64,000 nucleotides of DNA from Dyella sp. RRB7 (GCF_022761115.1 NZ_JAKWJS010000002.1:186001-250000); one strand, 5' to 3'. Positions 43,739 through 52,549 are shown, counted from the stretch's first letter. The notes: generated by a model not told the origin, from the letters alone. Program-made: numbers and translations.

Positions 43739-44821
43739 CTACTGGTAATCCAGCAGCACCTGCATCTGGGCGTTCACCGATCCAGGCGTGATGGCACTTC
43801 CGGTCTGGATATATTTGGCGACCAGGGGAACGGTATACGAAGCGGCCGGTTTAACCGAACCCAGCGGAGCAGCGGCGATCGAGTAACGGAACGGCACAGG
43901 TGATCCGCTCGTATCGGTTACCTGGATGCCCACGCCGCTGGCGGTGGAACTTGCACTCAGTGGCAGCACGCCATTGGCACTGGTGCTGGTAATGGCGCAA
44001 GGCATCGGCACCGGCGTGGTCGGGCAAACCGCCGCGCCCACGGGGATAAGGCTATAGCCTATCCGGCTATAGCCAGCGGGACAGTTGTTGAGCGACAAGT
44101 TGAAACTCTGTGCGCCCGCGGTGCTGCCCGCGCCACCGAACACGATTGACATGACCGGAGGCAGGGTAATGGTCTGGCTTGGCGCCGTGCACGTACCCGC
44201 GACAGGGGTAAGGAAATCCTTCATGTAAATCTGAAAACCGTTCGCCGCGCTCGGCTGGCTGCCGGCCGCGCTGGCATCGGTGAACCAATAGATAGTGGCT
44301 CTGTTGAAGGGCGGCGTGGAGCCATAACCGATGGTGTTGCCAGCGATGGCCGCTCCTGTGGACACAAACTGAAATTCCACCGGCTGATTGATGGTGACGG
44401 GTGCGCCGGGCCAGGCAAAACCTGCTGTCACCTGCCCGTTGATAACCACCTGTATGCAGACACCGGGATCTTGGGTGGGGTTGCAGGTTGGGCCGCTGGT
44501 GGCACAGGTGCTTGCACTCGTCACAAAACCGCACTGCCAGAAAGACGCCACACTACATTGCGCGGCACCGCACAGGGCTTGCGGCGTAAGGTAATTGCGC
44601 GCCAGCACCGTGCCCGCCGATGTCGCCTGCGGCATGTAAAGGACGCCTTGACTCACCGACGTGTACGAGCCACCGATCAAGCTGTTGGGCGCGGCATGCA
44701 AGGGCGCCGACAAGGCGACCAGAAAGCCCATTGCCGCCAGCGCATTCATCCACCATCGACGGTGCGCGAATCGGGCGATCGCGGCGACCATCCATGCCAC
44801 CGCGAAACAACACTTGCTCAT
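43739..44821 (-). CDS. fimbrial tip/adhesin protein, third paralogue
   Basis: A 360-residue chaperone-usher subunit. A signal region (ALAAMGFLVALSAPLHA) precedes an N-terminal domain with paired Cys. A C-terminal pilin domain follows (GYSLIPVGAAVCPTTPVPMP, PLSASSTASGVGIQVTDTSG, YIQTGSAITPGSVNAQMQV). It ends LLDYQ, with the penultimate Tyr used for chaperone binding. It is highly similar to the protein at 53227-54288, also at DNA level. AAGGTGA precedes the ATG directly at the edge of the 160-bp repeat. It is 8.4 kb from the main fimbrial operon, so it has its own promoter or was separated by insertion. Confidence 0.88.
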   Translation of the reverse strand: MSKCCFAVAWMVAAIARFAHRRWWMNALAAMGFLVALSAPLHAAPNSLIGGSYTSVSQGVLYMPQATSAGTVLARNYLTPQALCGAAQCSVASFWQCGFVTSASTCATSGPTCNPTQDPGVCIQVVINGQVTAGFAWPGAPVTINQPVEFQFVSTGAAIAGNTIGYGSTPPFNRATIYWFTDASAAGSQPSAANGFQIYMKDFLTPVAGTCTAPSQTITLPPVMSIVFGGAGSTAGAQSFNLSLNNCPAGYSRIGYSLIPVGAAVCPTTPVPMPCAITSTSANGVLPLSASSTASGVGIQVTDTSGSPVPFRYSIAAAPLGSVKPAASYTVPLVAKYIQTGSAITPGSVNAQMQVLLDYQ

Positions 44822-44842
44822 ATCCGGTCACCTTTTCAGCAG

Positions 44843-45005
44843 GAAGCGGCAAGACACGTGGGAAGCAAGGCGCTCGCTTCCGTAAGCCGTGCCCTGAATG
44901 GCATCCACTGCCGGCATTACCTGATTACGGTATCTACCCAAGCTGTCCCAATAAATGGTCAGACCCTTACAAAGCCCACGCGCATAGGTTAAGTCTAGGC
45001 ATCGC
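44843..45005 (-). repeat. 160-bp intergenic repeat, copy 2
   Basis: Second copy of the sequence at 30110-30272, same orientation. It ends about 21 bases before the start of the third tip gene, so it would lie in that gene's leader. A GGAAGC/GCTTCC hairpin is conserved, with G-U pairs replacing G-C in copy 1. Confidence 0.75.
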
Positions 45006-45182
45006 CCTCGACCTATAGGACCCGGCTTAATCCGTTTGCCTGGCACCAACATTGAGGGTTCGGATGAGCGCCCGGAACTGACGTGCGAGTTACGGTGACC
45101 GCTGAACAGCGTTCCGGCACGGACTGAACAACGCGCTGGTGTTGATCCTCGTACTGCTGTTGCCCAATCTGGCCGTCCCAAG

Positions 45183-45210
45183 AGGTCCGGTATGGGTCGG
45201 AAGCGGACCT
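45183..45210 (+). repeat. short hairpin repeat
   Basis: AGGTCCG and CGGACCT arms around GTATGGGTCGGAAG. Member of the 24-bp repeat family; abuts the stop of the next gene. Confidence 0.65.
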
Positions 45211-45575
45211 TACAACCACATCAACTCGGTGATCTGACCTTGCAGTAATTTCAGCTCACCTGTGCCTGGCCCGCCATAGTTGGGCATCTGGCAGATCGAA
45301 TTTGGCCAATACCAACCTTCGTCCGTCCATTCGCACCGAGCACACAATGGGCCAACGAGAACCTCGGCCGCCCCGTCAACCGTTCGCACCTGCATCAAAC
45401 AGCTTGGGCCCTCAAAGAACACGAGGTACAGATACCCTCCCTTCGGATCTGCACCGTAGCAGCGCACATCCCCGAGCTGCCTCATCGAATACCGAGCAAG
45501 GTGCCCAGCCATTTGCGGCGAGAGCGCAGCCTCAAATTTTCGGCATCCGGGCGTGTTCGTCTGAAATGCGCTCAT
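45210..45575 (-). CDS. hypothetical protein
   Basis: A 121-residue cytoplasmic protein (RYSMRQLGDVRCYGADPKGG, then VGPLCARCEWTDEGWYWPNS). No signal peptide and no recognised domain; several Cys and Trp. GGATAAGAG precedes the ATG. It lies among small genes separated by hairpin repeats, between the third tip gene and the main fimbrial operon. Confidence 0.65.
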   Translation of the reverse strand: MSAFQTNTPGCRKFEAALSPQMAGHLARYSMRQLGDVRCYGADPKGGYLYLVFFEGPSCLMQVRTVDGAAEVLVGPLCARCEWTDEGWYWPNSICQMPNYGGPGTGELKLLQGQITELMWL

Positions 45576-45590
45576 CTCTTATCCACCGAT

Positions 45591-45614
45591 GTCCGCTCTG
45601 GGTCGAAAGCGGAC
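45591..45614 (+). repeat. short hairpin repeat
   Basis: GTCCGCT-CTGGGTCGAA-AGCGGAC; perfect seven-base arms. Confidence 0.75.
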
Positions 45615-45726
45615 GCTTTTGAACTTTGGAAGGTCCCCTTACTGGCTCGACCGCCGACCCTGCATCCTTGATCAATGCTGCGTTTGCCCAGCGGTCCACG
45701 ATACGCCGTCGAAAGCCATTGGATGA

Positions 45727-46449
45727 TCAGTGGCAGAACACGGTTCCGTCTCTGGCCTCGCACCGTTCCTGTGTTGACGGGTTGGCCGGTGGAGTCTTTA
45801 CCTGGGGTTTCGCCGCCTCTGCTTTTGCATTCGTCCGCGCCGCGTCCCGGGCTTTCTGAGTGTCCTGAGCTTTTTGGGCGTTCTGGGCGTTCTGCTTGCG
45901 CTGCGCGTTCTGCGCAGCTTGTGCCTGCTGCTCGGCCAGCGCCACGCGCATTTGCGCATTCACAATCTGATGCTGGAGGACAGCGTTCTGCTGCATTAGC
46001 CGTACATTTTCTTCGTTACTGAGGCGAACCTGGGGCGGCCAACCCCTTGGGGCAACCTGGTTGCGCAACTGTAGTTGACGCTGCTGATCGAGGGCCTTTT
46101 GCATCTCTCGGTGCTGGCCTTCCTGCGCGGCAGCCTTCGACACTGCCGGAAGCATGTCCGAGAGCCCGTTCTCAGCGGCATAGCGTTTGGCATCGACGCC
46201 ACGATGGTCGATCAACAAGTTCTTGAGTGTGGCGATTTTCTGTTCGGTGGGTATCTCGACTACCTGTCCTGGCGTCCCCTTGACCGCCAGCGCTGAGTTG
46301 TCGCAAGGCGTGTCCGTATAAACCACCACACCACTCTTACCCTGGCACTTGTAGATGGCCTGCGCATGGCCAATGACCGGACTGGCAAGCAGTATCACTG
46401 CTCCTTGTAGCAGCGCCATCATGCGCGTCATTGATGACATCTTTTTCAC
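45727..46449 (-). CDS. exported DUF4124-domain protein with coiled coil
   Basis: A 240-residue exported protein. The signal peptide (SSMTRMMALLQGAVILLASPVIGHAQ) is followed by a DUF4124-type start (IYKCQGKSGVVVYTDTPCDN). A long Gln/Ala-rich helical stretch (AEQQAQAAQNAQRKQNAQNA) is predicted coiled coil, and the C-terminus has two Cys (ERCEARDGTVFCH). DUF4124 proteins are periplasmic and mostly uncharacterised. The GTG at 46449 has GGAGGG upstream. Confidence 0.8.
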   Translation of the reverse strand: MKKMSSMTRMMALLQGAVILLASPVIGHAQAIYKCQGKSGVVVYTDTPCDNSALAVKGTPGQVVEIPTEQKIATLKNLLIDHRGVDAKRYAAENGLSDMLPAVSKAAAQEGQHREMQKALDQQRQLQLRNQVAPRGWPPQVRLSNEENVRLMQQNAVLQHQIVNAQMRVALAEQQAQAAQNAQRKQNAQNAQKAQDTQKARDAARTNAKAEAAKPQVKTPPANPSTQERCEARDGTVFCH

Positions 46450-46568
46450 CGCACCCTCCCGTGCCGAAAACGTGAGCCGATGGTTTCTCCTGCCTGCGGT
46501 CAGGCTGTCGTGATGGCCTGCTCGCCTTCCCGTCCAATGGACATGACAACCCGTCCCGGGCATTCAGC

Positions 46569-47522
46569 TCACCCGTCCTGTGACTTTCTGCGTGACTTCG
46601 ACCAGAAGATGGCAGCCGATATCGCAAGTACCAGCGCAAAGACGCCAAAGAAGAGTTCACCCAACAAAACGGTCGTACTGCGCGATCGCTCGCCATGATC
46701 TACGCGAAAAATGTCGTCGTTGAAGTTCAGCGCGGAAATGTCGGGGTGGCCAACTTCGTAGGCGATGGGCACCTGCCTATGGGTGCGGGCATAAACGACT
46801 TCGGGATCATTGGATCGATCGGTCGATCCAAGATGCGCATAGCCGTGCACGAGTTGCCATGTGCCCTCTGCTCCGGACGAAGGCGCAAACGCATACTCCA
46901 CGTCGATGCTGCAGGATCGCTTTCCGCAGCCACCGTTATAGATGCGCACGACGTCCGCCATTTCCCGCACGCCGTGTTGCTGGATCTTGGTGTCGATATG
47001 GTCCTGATTGCGTGACCACATCGCGAAGGCAATAAACAGCACGGCCGAAACAACCCCGAAGAATTTGGCGCCAAATGCAAATGACGCCTTGGGGTCATTG
47101 GCGTCGACGTCTGCGCCCGTGCGCTTGAAAACCGCCACCACCGCCATCAGTGCCAAAAAGAGCAGCAGCACAAATCCGACGTCGCCGTGAAAAATGATCG
47201 CGTACGCCGACGACGGATCGGTAAGTACTGGGATACCAACGATAAAGAAGAGTCCCCACAGCAGGCCCAACACCATGGTGACCTTGTTCATGCCGGCTTC
47301 GTCGTCATTGAAAATCGAGCGACTCGGTGTGAACTGGTACGAAGCGCCGCCTTGCGCGCCGCTCCCTTCCTTGGCGGGAAGGCTATCGGTGTAGATCACC
47401 AAGGGACTGGGCGATGCGTGCGAGGTCTTCGCATACGCCTTGCCGCACGAAGGACACTCCCAATCAGGCGCTTGGTCGGTGGGTTTTCTTTGATAACCAC
47501 AGGCCTGGCATACGGTATCCAC
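46569..47522 (-). CDS. zinc-ribbon membrane protein (DUF3592-like)
   Basis: A 317-residue membrane protein. It starts with a zinc ribbon (CQACGYQRKPTDQAPDWECPSCGKAY), then has three membrane helices (GLLWGLFFIVGIPVL, VGFVLLLFLALMAVVAVF, FGVVSAVLFIAFAMW), a soluble domain resembling DUF3592 and a last helix (LGELFFGVFALVLAISAAIFW). The GTG at 47522 has GGAGGG at good spacing; one at 47528 is too close to it. Function unknown. Confidence 0.75.
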   Translation of the reverse strand: MDTVCQACGYQRKPTDQAPDWECPSCGKAYAKTSHASPSPLVIYTDSLPAKEGSGAQGGASYQFTPSRSIFNDDEAGMNKVTMVLGLLWGLFFIVGIPVLTDPSSAYAIIFHGDVGFVLLLFLALMAVVAVFKRTGADVDANDPKASFAFGAKFFGVVSAVLFIAFAMWSRNQDHIDTKIQQHGVREMADVVRIYNGGCGKRSCSIDVEYAFAPSSGAEGTWQLVHGYAHLGSTDRSNDPEVVYARTHRQVPIAYEVGHPDISALNFNDDIFRVDHGERSRSTTVLLGELFFGVFALVLAISAAIFWSKSRRKSQDG

Positions 47523-47582
47523 GTCCACCCTCCCCTAAGAGTCGATGCGATTTACTGGATTGTCTCGTTTTCCGTTAAGAAA

Positions 47583-47606
47583 GTCCGCTTTGGGTCGGAA
47601 GCTGAC
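47583..47606 (+). repeat. short hairpin repeat
   Basis: GTCCGCTTTGGGTCGGAAG-CTGAC. Flanked by TCCGTTA and TAACGGA, which lengthen the stem. Abuts the stop of the next gene. Confidence 0.7.
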
Positions 47607-47840
47607 CTAACGGATGACCCCGAAGATCATCACCAAGAGCACCAGAGCGGAGAGGATCGTGATGCCCTGAGAGGCAACCAAGCTCCAGCCAATGGCAGGT
47701 TGCTCCCTGCAAAGGCGCCTATTGATCGCAACGGCCCCCATCTCGGCACCCCAAAGCTTCCTGAAGCGAAATACGACTATGTTGCTATATGCACCGGTGA
47801 TCGCGATCACAGCTAGCGCTACTAAACGAACTGCATGCAT
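47607..47840 (-). CDS. small membrane protein, unknown
   Basis: A 77-residue protein with an N-terminal helix (VRLVALAVIAITGAYSNIVVF) and a C-terminal one (GITILSALVLLVMIFGVI). GGAG lies before the ATG at 47840. No family recognised. Repeats flank it on both sides. Confidence 0.6.
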   Translation of the reverse strand: MHAVRLVALAVIAITGAYSNIVVFRFRKLWGAEMGAVAINRRLCREQPAIGWSLVASQGITILSALVLLVMIFGVIR

Positions 47841-47891
47841 GTTTGCTCCGTAAAGGAAACGACGTCCATTATTCACATCCTCAACTATTCC

Positions 47892-47915
47892 GTCCGCTCC
47901 GGGTCGGAAGCAGAC
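47892..47915 (+). repeat. short hairpin repeat
   Basis: GTCCGCT-CCGGGTCGGA-AGCAGAC; one arm mismatch. Confidence 0.7.
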
Positions 47916-48019
47916 CTTAGATCATCTTACGGAACACCTGTTGCCTTGGGGTACCCGGTCCTCGCAGCGCCGGCCGATGAGGACTGACGATGGTCGGATT
48001 AATGGATGCGCCCCCTTGG

Positions 48020-49294
48020 TCAGTGCGTTGCATCCGGTGCTTGGGCTGAAAAATCCTTGGCAACTGCAAGCACCCTGTCCAAGAAATCGTCGAAGCCTTG
48101 GCCCTCCTGCTCGCTGTCGCCATCAGCATTGATTTGCCGAACGGCAACGATCTTGGCAGATGGCACCACCACGAGGTATTGGCCGCCATCACCATTGCCG
48201 AAATACGCCGCGGCGGGACCGGTAGTGACCTTGAAAAGGCGATAAGGGCCGATGCCGCGGCCGATAAGGTCGCCTTCATACATTGATCGCCAATTCGGAC
48301 CGAGTGCCTGCTTGATGCCCTCCATCATTGATCCGTTGTCGTCGAAGTGTGCGCCTTGCAGGCCCTTTTCCAGGGCGGCGACGGTCGGCTCAGGCACGCC
48401 CCGTTTTCTCAACATCGCAAAGGCTGCCGGATCGGTGGTGAAATGCCGATACTGCGGCGCAATCCACCAGAGCAAGCCCATGCTGTCCTCTGACTGCGGT
48501 TGCATGAGCGCATCAATGTACGTCGTGGAGAGTAGCTGCTTGCCATGCCAGCTGCCTTTATTCAACACGAGCTCGCCGAGCTTGCCGAGGTCGGCAGCCG
48601 TCAGAGACAGTCCGGCCATGGCGTACGGATGTCCAGCCTTATCCTTTTCCCAGGGGCCTGGGTGAATATCCATGTCTTTGAAGAGGCCATCGCGCAGAAA
48701 TGCATCCATCGGTTTGCCAGCAGCTTTCTCGATGATGCCGCTAAGCAGGTTGACGGCCTTGTTGTTGTAACTGGGCACATCACCCGGCTTGCTGGAAAGC
48801 TCCGCCGCCAGAGCCAATTGAATGGCATCCGGCGCGGGATAGATTTCCACGTCGGTCCGGGGAACATTCTGCATGCCCGAGGTGTGGTTCATGATCATCC
48901 GGATCGTCACCTTGGCCTTTTGCCCTTGACGCCACTCTGGGTAGAAATCGGCGACTGGCTGGTCCAACGACTTGATCCGTCCATCGGCGAGCAGAGGGCC
49001 GATGGCCAACCCCACGATTGACTTGGTCACCGACATCAGCTCAATGGGCCCTGGCACCTTCCCGTTGGCGTAATAGTGGCCGAGCTCGCGATCGGCCTGC
49101 CAGATGACAATGGCGTCGCTTTTTGTGGGAGCGCCACGGTCGAGGAGTTGCTTGAGCGCGCCGTCGTGTACAGGCGATAGCGGTGCGGCAATCGCGGACG
49201 AAGCAGCGAGAAGGCCTAACAAAGTGGTGGCAAGCAGGGTGTTGGTGCAAGGCAGTGCCGCCCACGCAATTAGCCGGTGTGTGAAATCCTTCAT
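48020..49294 (-). CDS. serine hydrolase of the beta-lactamase/PBP-like family, exported
   Basis: A 424-residue exported protein. A signal peptide (LLATTLLGLLAASSAIAAP) precedes a class C beta-lactamase-related domain: SVTK with Ser88 and Lys91, then the Tyr176-Asn pair in PSYNNKA, and typical FYPEWRQGQKAKVTIRMIMNHTSGM. The family holds esterases, DD-peptidases and amidases; true beta-lactamase activity is not implied. GGGAGGAG precedes the ATG at 49294. Repeats lie on both sides. Confidence 0.88.
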   Translation of the reverse strand: MKDFTHRLIAWAALPCTNTLLATTLLGLLAASSAIAAPLSPVHDGALKQLLDRGAPTKSDAIVIWQADRELGHYYANGKVPGPIELMSVTKSIVGLAIGPLLADGRIKSLDQPVADFYPEWRQGQKAKVTIRMIMNHTSGMQNVPRTDVEIYPAPDAIQLALAAELSSKPGDVPSYNNKAVNLLSGIIEKAAGKPMDAFLRDGLFKDMDIHPGPWEKDKAGHPYAMAGLSLTAADLGKLGELVLNKGSWHGKQLLSTTYIDALMQPQSEDSMGLLWWIAPQYRHFTTDPAAFAMLRKRGVPEPTVAALEKGLQGAHFDDNGSMMEGIKQALGPNWRSMYEGDLIGRGIGPYRLFKVTTGPAAAYFGNGDGGQYLVVVPSAKIVAVRQINADGDSEQEGQGFDDFLDRVLAVAKDFSAQAPDATH

Positions 49295-49415
49295 GACTCC
49301 TCCCTGATCAATGATGGAGAACCCATCATAGGTGCCTCCCCGAATCGTTAGTACCTGCCGGACGTCATTCAGCGCCGGACGTCCGTCTCGCGCCCAAAGA
49401 GGGAGCTCAGGCCAG

Positions 49416-49439
49416 GTCCGCTCCGGGTCGCAAGCAGAC
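49416..49439 (+). repeat. short hairpin repeat
   Basis: GTCCGCT-CCGGGTCGCA-AGCAGAC; a degenerate reversed half-copy (GTCCGTCTCGCGCCCAAAGA) starts at 49381. Confidence 0.65.
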
Positions 49440-49646
49440 CTTTTCAACTTATAGCACGTGACGATTCCGCACCGACCGGACGCAGAAGAGTGCCAAGAGA
49501 CCTATGCTGGATTGGGCAGGGTCACTGGTATCGTCAGAAGCAACTAACACTCGTTATACGGCTTGCCAGCCCAAATCAAGGGCGGGCCGCATGAATTGAT
49601 TGCGGCGCACCAAGTCTGCGCCGCAAAACATCACAAGGAAGTGTCA

Positions 49647-50855
49647 ATGCCCCTGTGGATTCGCAACCATATCGCGCTGCTGGTCATGTCGACCGCCTCT
49701 ACTTTCATGGCCATGGATAGCCATGCAGACACCCTTATCGGTAAACCCGCGGATGGCTGCATCGTGGCCGGACAAGGCCAGGGAACGAATCCACCACCCG
49801 TCGAAGCCGGTCCCGCGTTTCCACCTCCGCAGCTACAGATACTCACTCCATACGCACCGACCTACTTCCCCAGTGGTGGGCGGCAATACTTGATCTACGA
49901 ACTGCATATCCAGAACTTCTCGGACACGTCGATGGACATCATGGGTATCGACGTGATCGATGCGAGCACGGCGTCCCATGAACAAGTAACCAGCATCCAA
50001 CCGCATGAGCTGCGCTCCGTATTGCAGCCGGTGGGTGCTGCACCGCGCCCCAAGGACACGACACACGGATACAGTCTTGATGAAGGCCGGACAGTCGTTG
50101 CCTTCCTTTGCCTGGCGTTCGATGGAAAAACGGCGTTGCCATCCAGGATCAGCCATCGCGTTTTCCTGCACAACGCCATAGCCAGCGGCCCGGACATCCA
50201 CGTTGCACCAGGCCCGTTGCCGGTCCTATCCGCACCCGTTGCCGGCACCGACTGGACGGCTGCCGATGGCCCTAGCAATGAATCCCATCATCGCCTTGGT
50301 CTGTTCGTTGCCGGCGGCGCCGCTCAGGTTTCGAGGCGCTACGCCATCGACTGGAAGCAGATCAAGAACGGCTCATCGTTCTCCGGTGATCCCCGTGATG
50401 TGCATGCTTACCATGCCTATGGCCAAGACGTGTTGGCCGTTGCCGATGCGGTAGTCGTTGGAATCAAGGATGGCCTTCCGGACAACGTTCCGCGCACGCC
50501 GGCGGGATTCAATACAGCCGTGCCCATCACCATGGAAACGGTGGCCGGGAACTCCGTAGTTCTCGACCTTGGCAACGGGCAGTTTGGCTACTACGCCCAC
50601 CTGAAGGCCGGCAGTCTCCGCGTCAAGGTGGGCGATCACGTGAGGCGCGGGCAGTTGCTCGCAAACATCGGAAACTCCGGCGACGCGCGGGAACCCCATC
50701 TGCATTTCCAATTGGAAACTAGCACCGACATCCTCAATTCGGAGGGTGTGCCTTATGTCATCGACCACTACAAGGTAAAGACGGAACACGGCTGGGACGA
50801 GCGGAACAGAGAACTGCCCGTTCGGGGAATGATTGTGGAGTTCGGACAACCCTAG
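49647..50855 (+). CDS. M23 (LytM-like) peptidase domain protein, exported
   Basis: A 402-residue exported protein. After a signal peptide (IALLVMSTASTFMAMDSHA) and a beta-rich domain, an M23/LytM domain begins near residue 228. The usual HxGxD reads RYAID (Arg231, Asp235), so the first zinc ligand is replaced; YYAHLK (His318) and HLHF (His351, His353) are kept. It may bind or cut peptidoglycan, or be a regulatory LytM-fold protein. AAGGAAG precedes the ATG at 49647. The only plus-strand gene in this stretch. Confidence 0.82.
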   Translation: MPLWIRNHIALLVMSTASTFMAMDSHADTLIGKPADGCIVAGQGQGTNPPPVEAGPAFPPPQLQILTPYAPTYFPSGGRQYLIYELHIQNFSDTSMDIMGIDVIDASTASHEQVTSIQPHELRSVLQPVGAAPRPKDTTHGYSLDEGRTVVAFLCLAFDGKTALPSRISHRVFLHNAIASGPDIHVAPGPLPVLSAPVAGTDWTAADGPSNESHHRLGLFVAGGAAQVSRRYAIDWKQIKNGSSFSGDPRDVHAYHAYGQDVLAVADAVVVGIKDGLPDNVPRTPAGFNTAVPITMETVAGNSVVLDLGNGQFGYYAHLKAGSLRVKVGDHVRRGQLLANIGNSGDAREPHLHFQLETSTDILNSEGVPYVIDHYKVKTEHGWDERNRELPVRGMIVEFGQP

Positions 50856-50918
50856 GCGAAGTAGCTATAGATAGGCGACTTTGACGGGATATGCCACCTA
50901 TAGGTGATGCTCTGCAAT

Positions 50919-50942
50919 GTCCGTTTTGGGTCGCTAGCGGAC
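50919..50942 (+). repeat. short hairpin repeat
   Basis: GTCCGTTTTGGGTCGC-TAGCGGAC; arms GTCCG/CGGAC. Confidence 0.65.
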
Positions 50943-50991
50943 CCTCAGGAGCACGGTCTTGCGAGATCGAACGCAATGCACTGAGCTGTGC

Positions 50992-51336
50992 TCACGGGCT
51001 CCAGTAGCCCAGCACCGCCCCGATAGAAAAGCCTATAAGACCTGCACCGAGAACACTCCCAGTGGCGATGCACGCCCAAAAAAGCCCTGGCTGCCTCGAG
51101 CGGCTCACTGGGCGATGGCAAAGGAACGTCCACCCTGTTCTGGCATCCATGATTGTGAACAGAAGAATCGCGAGGCCAATAAGCAACCAACCCCACTCCT
51201 GCGAGGCCACATCGGCCTTCTTACCGCTCAGGTAGATGCCACCGACTGCCAGCGCGGCGCATAGCAAGGTGCGTCCGGTCGGAAAGGATGGACCTTCGTC
51301 CTCGACAAGCGCGGTTTGAACTGTCTTTTCGGTCAT
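50992..51336 (-). CDS. small membrane protein, unknown
   Basis: A 114-residue protein with three or four membrane segments (LLCAALAVGGIYL, GWLLIGLAILLFTIM, GLFWACIATGSVLGAGLIGF). GGGGG precedes the ATG at 51336. No family recognised. Confidence 0.65.
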   Translation of the reverse strand: MTEKTVQTALVEDEGPSFPTGRTLLCAALAVGGIYLSGKKADVASQEWGWLLIGLAILLFTIMDARTGWTFLCHRPVSRSRQPGLFWACIATGSVLGAGLIGFSIGAVLGYWSP

Positions 51337-51368
51337 CAAGGACCCCCTGCCTCTCCGGCCAGTGTAGC

Positions 51369-51392
51369 GTCCGCTCCGGGTCGGAAGCGGAC
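51369..51392 (+). repeat. short hairpin repeat
   Basis: GTCCGCT-CCGGGTCGGA-AGCGGAC; perfect seven-base arms, the consensus form. Confidence 0.75.
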
Positions 51393-51441
51393 ATGCAACG
51401 CCTCCGTTAAGCGCGACAAATCTGGTCGCCTTAAATAAGAA

Positions 51442-51807
51442 CTAATCTCGATTCGCACCGAACTTCCACCATGGCCTCTTAGTGGGCACCGGTGATGCAG
51501 GAGGGTCGTTGTGCTTAAACGATGTCTTGAAAGACACATTGCCGTCTTTATGGGTAAAGCTCACGGTCGCCTCGGACCAAGCATTACCTTGGTGCGCCAT
51601 GCGGACGTATAGCTCATCGATCAGGTCGCGGAGCTTCTCTGAGATCGTTGCCGTTCCGGGCTGATCCTCAGCCTTTAGACGGTAATTTATCTGCATACCG
51701 TCCGACTCTATCGTGAGAGTCCCATGCGCCCATTCTGCCGGAACACAGTAGATGACCTCAGTGACCAGCCGAGTGATTACCTCGGAATATTCCTCGATGC
51801 TCCTCAT
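51442..51807 (-). CDS. YezG-like (DUF600) immunity-type protein
   Basis: A 121-residue cytoplasmic protein resembling the YezG/DUF600 fold: an N-terminal helix (EYSEVITRLVTEVIYCVPAEW), a beta-meander and ISEKLRDLIDELYVRM, then a C-terminal strand pair (ATVSFTHKDGNVSFKTSFKH). YezG proteins serve as immunity partners of LXG-type toxins in Bacillus; relatives occur widely without a toxin. No toxin gene is adjacent. The ATG at 51807 has GGGGGAAGG upstream. The assignment is by pattern only. Confidence 0.55.
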   Translation of the reverse strand: MRSIEEYSEVITRLVTEVIYCVPAEWAHGTLTIESDGMQINYRLKAEDQPGTATISEKLRDLIDELYVRMAHQGNAWSEATVSFTHKDGNVSFKTSFKHNDPPASPVPTKRPWWKFGANRD

Positions 51808-51952
51808 ACCTTCCCCCAATTGAGCCTAGCTACCTGATAGATGCGAGCGCGCCCGAGGTTGTACATCTAGGCGGTCCTTTCCAGCGGTGATTCCAGAAGT
51901 ACTACGAGTTCCCGCGTATCCATTTGCCCCCCCTGGCATCCCTTAGGCCGAT

Positions 51953-51976
51953 GTCCGTTCCGGGTCGAAAGCGGAC
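51953..51976 (+). repeat. short hairpin repeat
   Basis: GTCCGTT-CCGGGTCGAA-AGCGGAC; abuts the stop of the next gene. Confidence 0.7.
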
Positions 51977-51979
51977 ACG

Positions 51980-52486
51980 TCAATGTTCGCTTAGCGCCCT
52001 CAGAAGATCCGCCTTTAGTGAGCCGTGCACTTCGCTCTGTATATCCGAAATGCGCCATCCCATTGCTGTCCGCTCTAGAAAATAGGTGAGGCGAACCCGT
52101 GTCTCAGCCACTGGCTTGCACGGCTGCGCCGGCACGCACGCAGCATCCATTTCGACCCTCACAACGTACGGGTCACCCGTGGCTTCGATGTTGACGTTAT
52201 AGAACCCGGAGGGATCCATGTTGTCCCAAAGCGGGTCGTAACCCACCCAGTCAACAGCGCAATCACTCCCCTTGCATGCCCTGGACTTGACCCAAATGGC
52301 GGACAAATCGCTGTCCAGATATTGCTCGAGTACTGCTTTTGGCGCGTCCCCGATCCAAGGCCCTGGCCCGTCAATCATGGTTGCCTCCCATGAATAGTCC
52401 CGGTAAAGCCTTTTCACGGTGTCGGTCGCTTTCGACTCGGGCGTCGAAGCCCATGAACCACCGCTCAGGAATGCCAGCCCAGTCAC
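51980..52486 (-). CDS. exported hypothetical protein (DUF3828-like)
   Basis: A 168-residue frame from a GTG. The mature part (TVKRLYRDYSWEATMIDGPG, then RVRLTYFLERTAMGWRISDIQ) resembles DUF3828-type periplasmic proteins. The start is uncertain: reading upstream in frame gives a better signal-peptide core (LRHLWRVGLFVTGLAFLSGGSWA) but no start codon, and a run of eight G on the coding strand (52521-52528) lies just there. A length change in that run would alter the 5' end. Confidence 0.6.
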   Translation of the reverse strand: MTGLAFLSGGSWASTPESKATDTVKRLYRDYSWEATMIDGPGPWIGDAPKAVLEQYLDSDLSAIWVKSRACKGSDCAVDWVGYDPLWDNMDPSGFYNVNIEATGDPYVVRVEMDAACVPAQPCKPVAETRVRLTYFLERTAMGWRISDIQSEVHGSLKADLLRALSEH

Positions 52487-52549
52487 AAACAGGCCAACGC
52501 GCCATAGGTGCCGAAGAGTGCCCCCCCCTTTGAAGCCAACCCCGACAAT

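Noticed and set aside
44843-45005. c-di-GMP (GEMM) riboswitch before the adhesin gene
   Set aside because: The GEMM conserved cores and the GAAA tetraloop/receptor are absent; the sequence is better called an unknown repeat.
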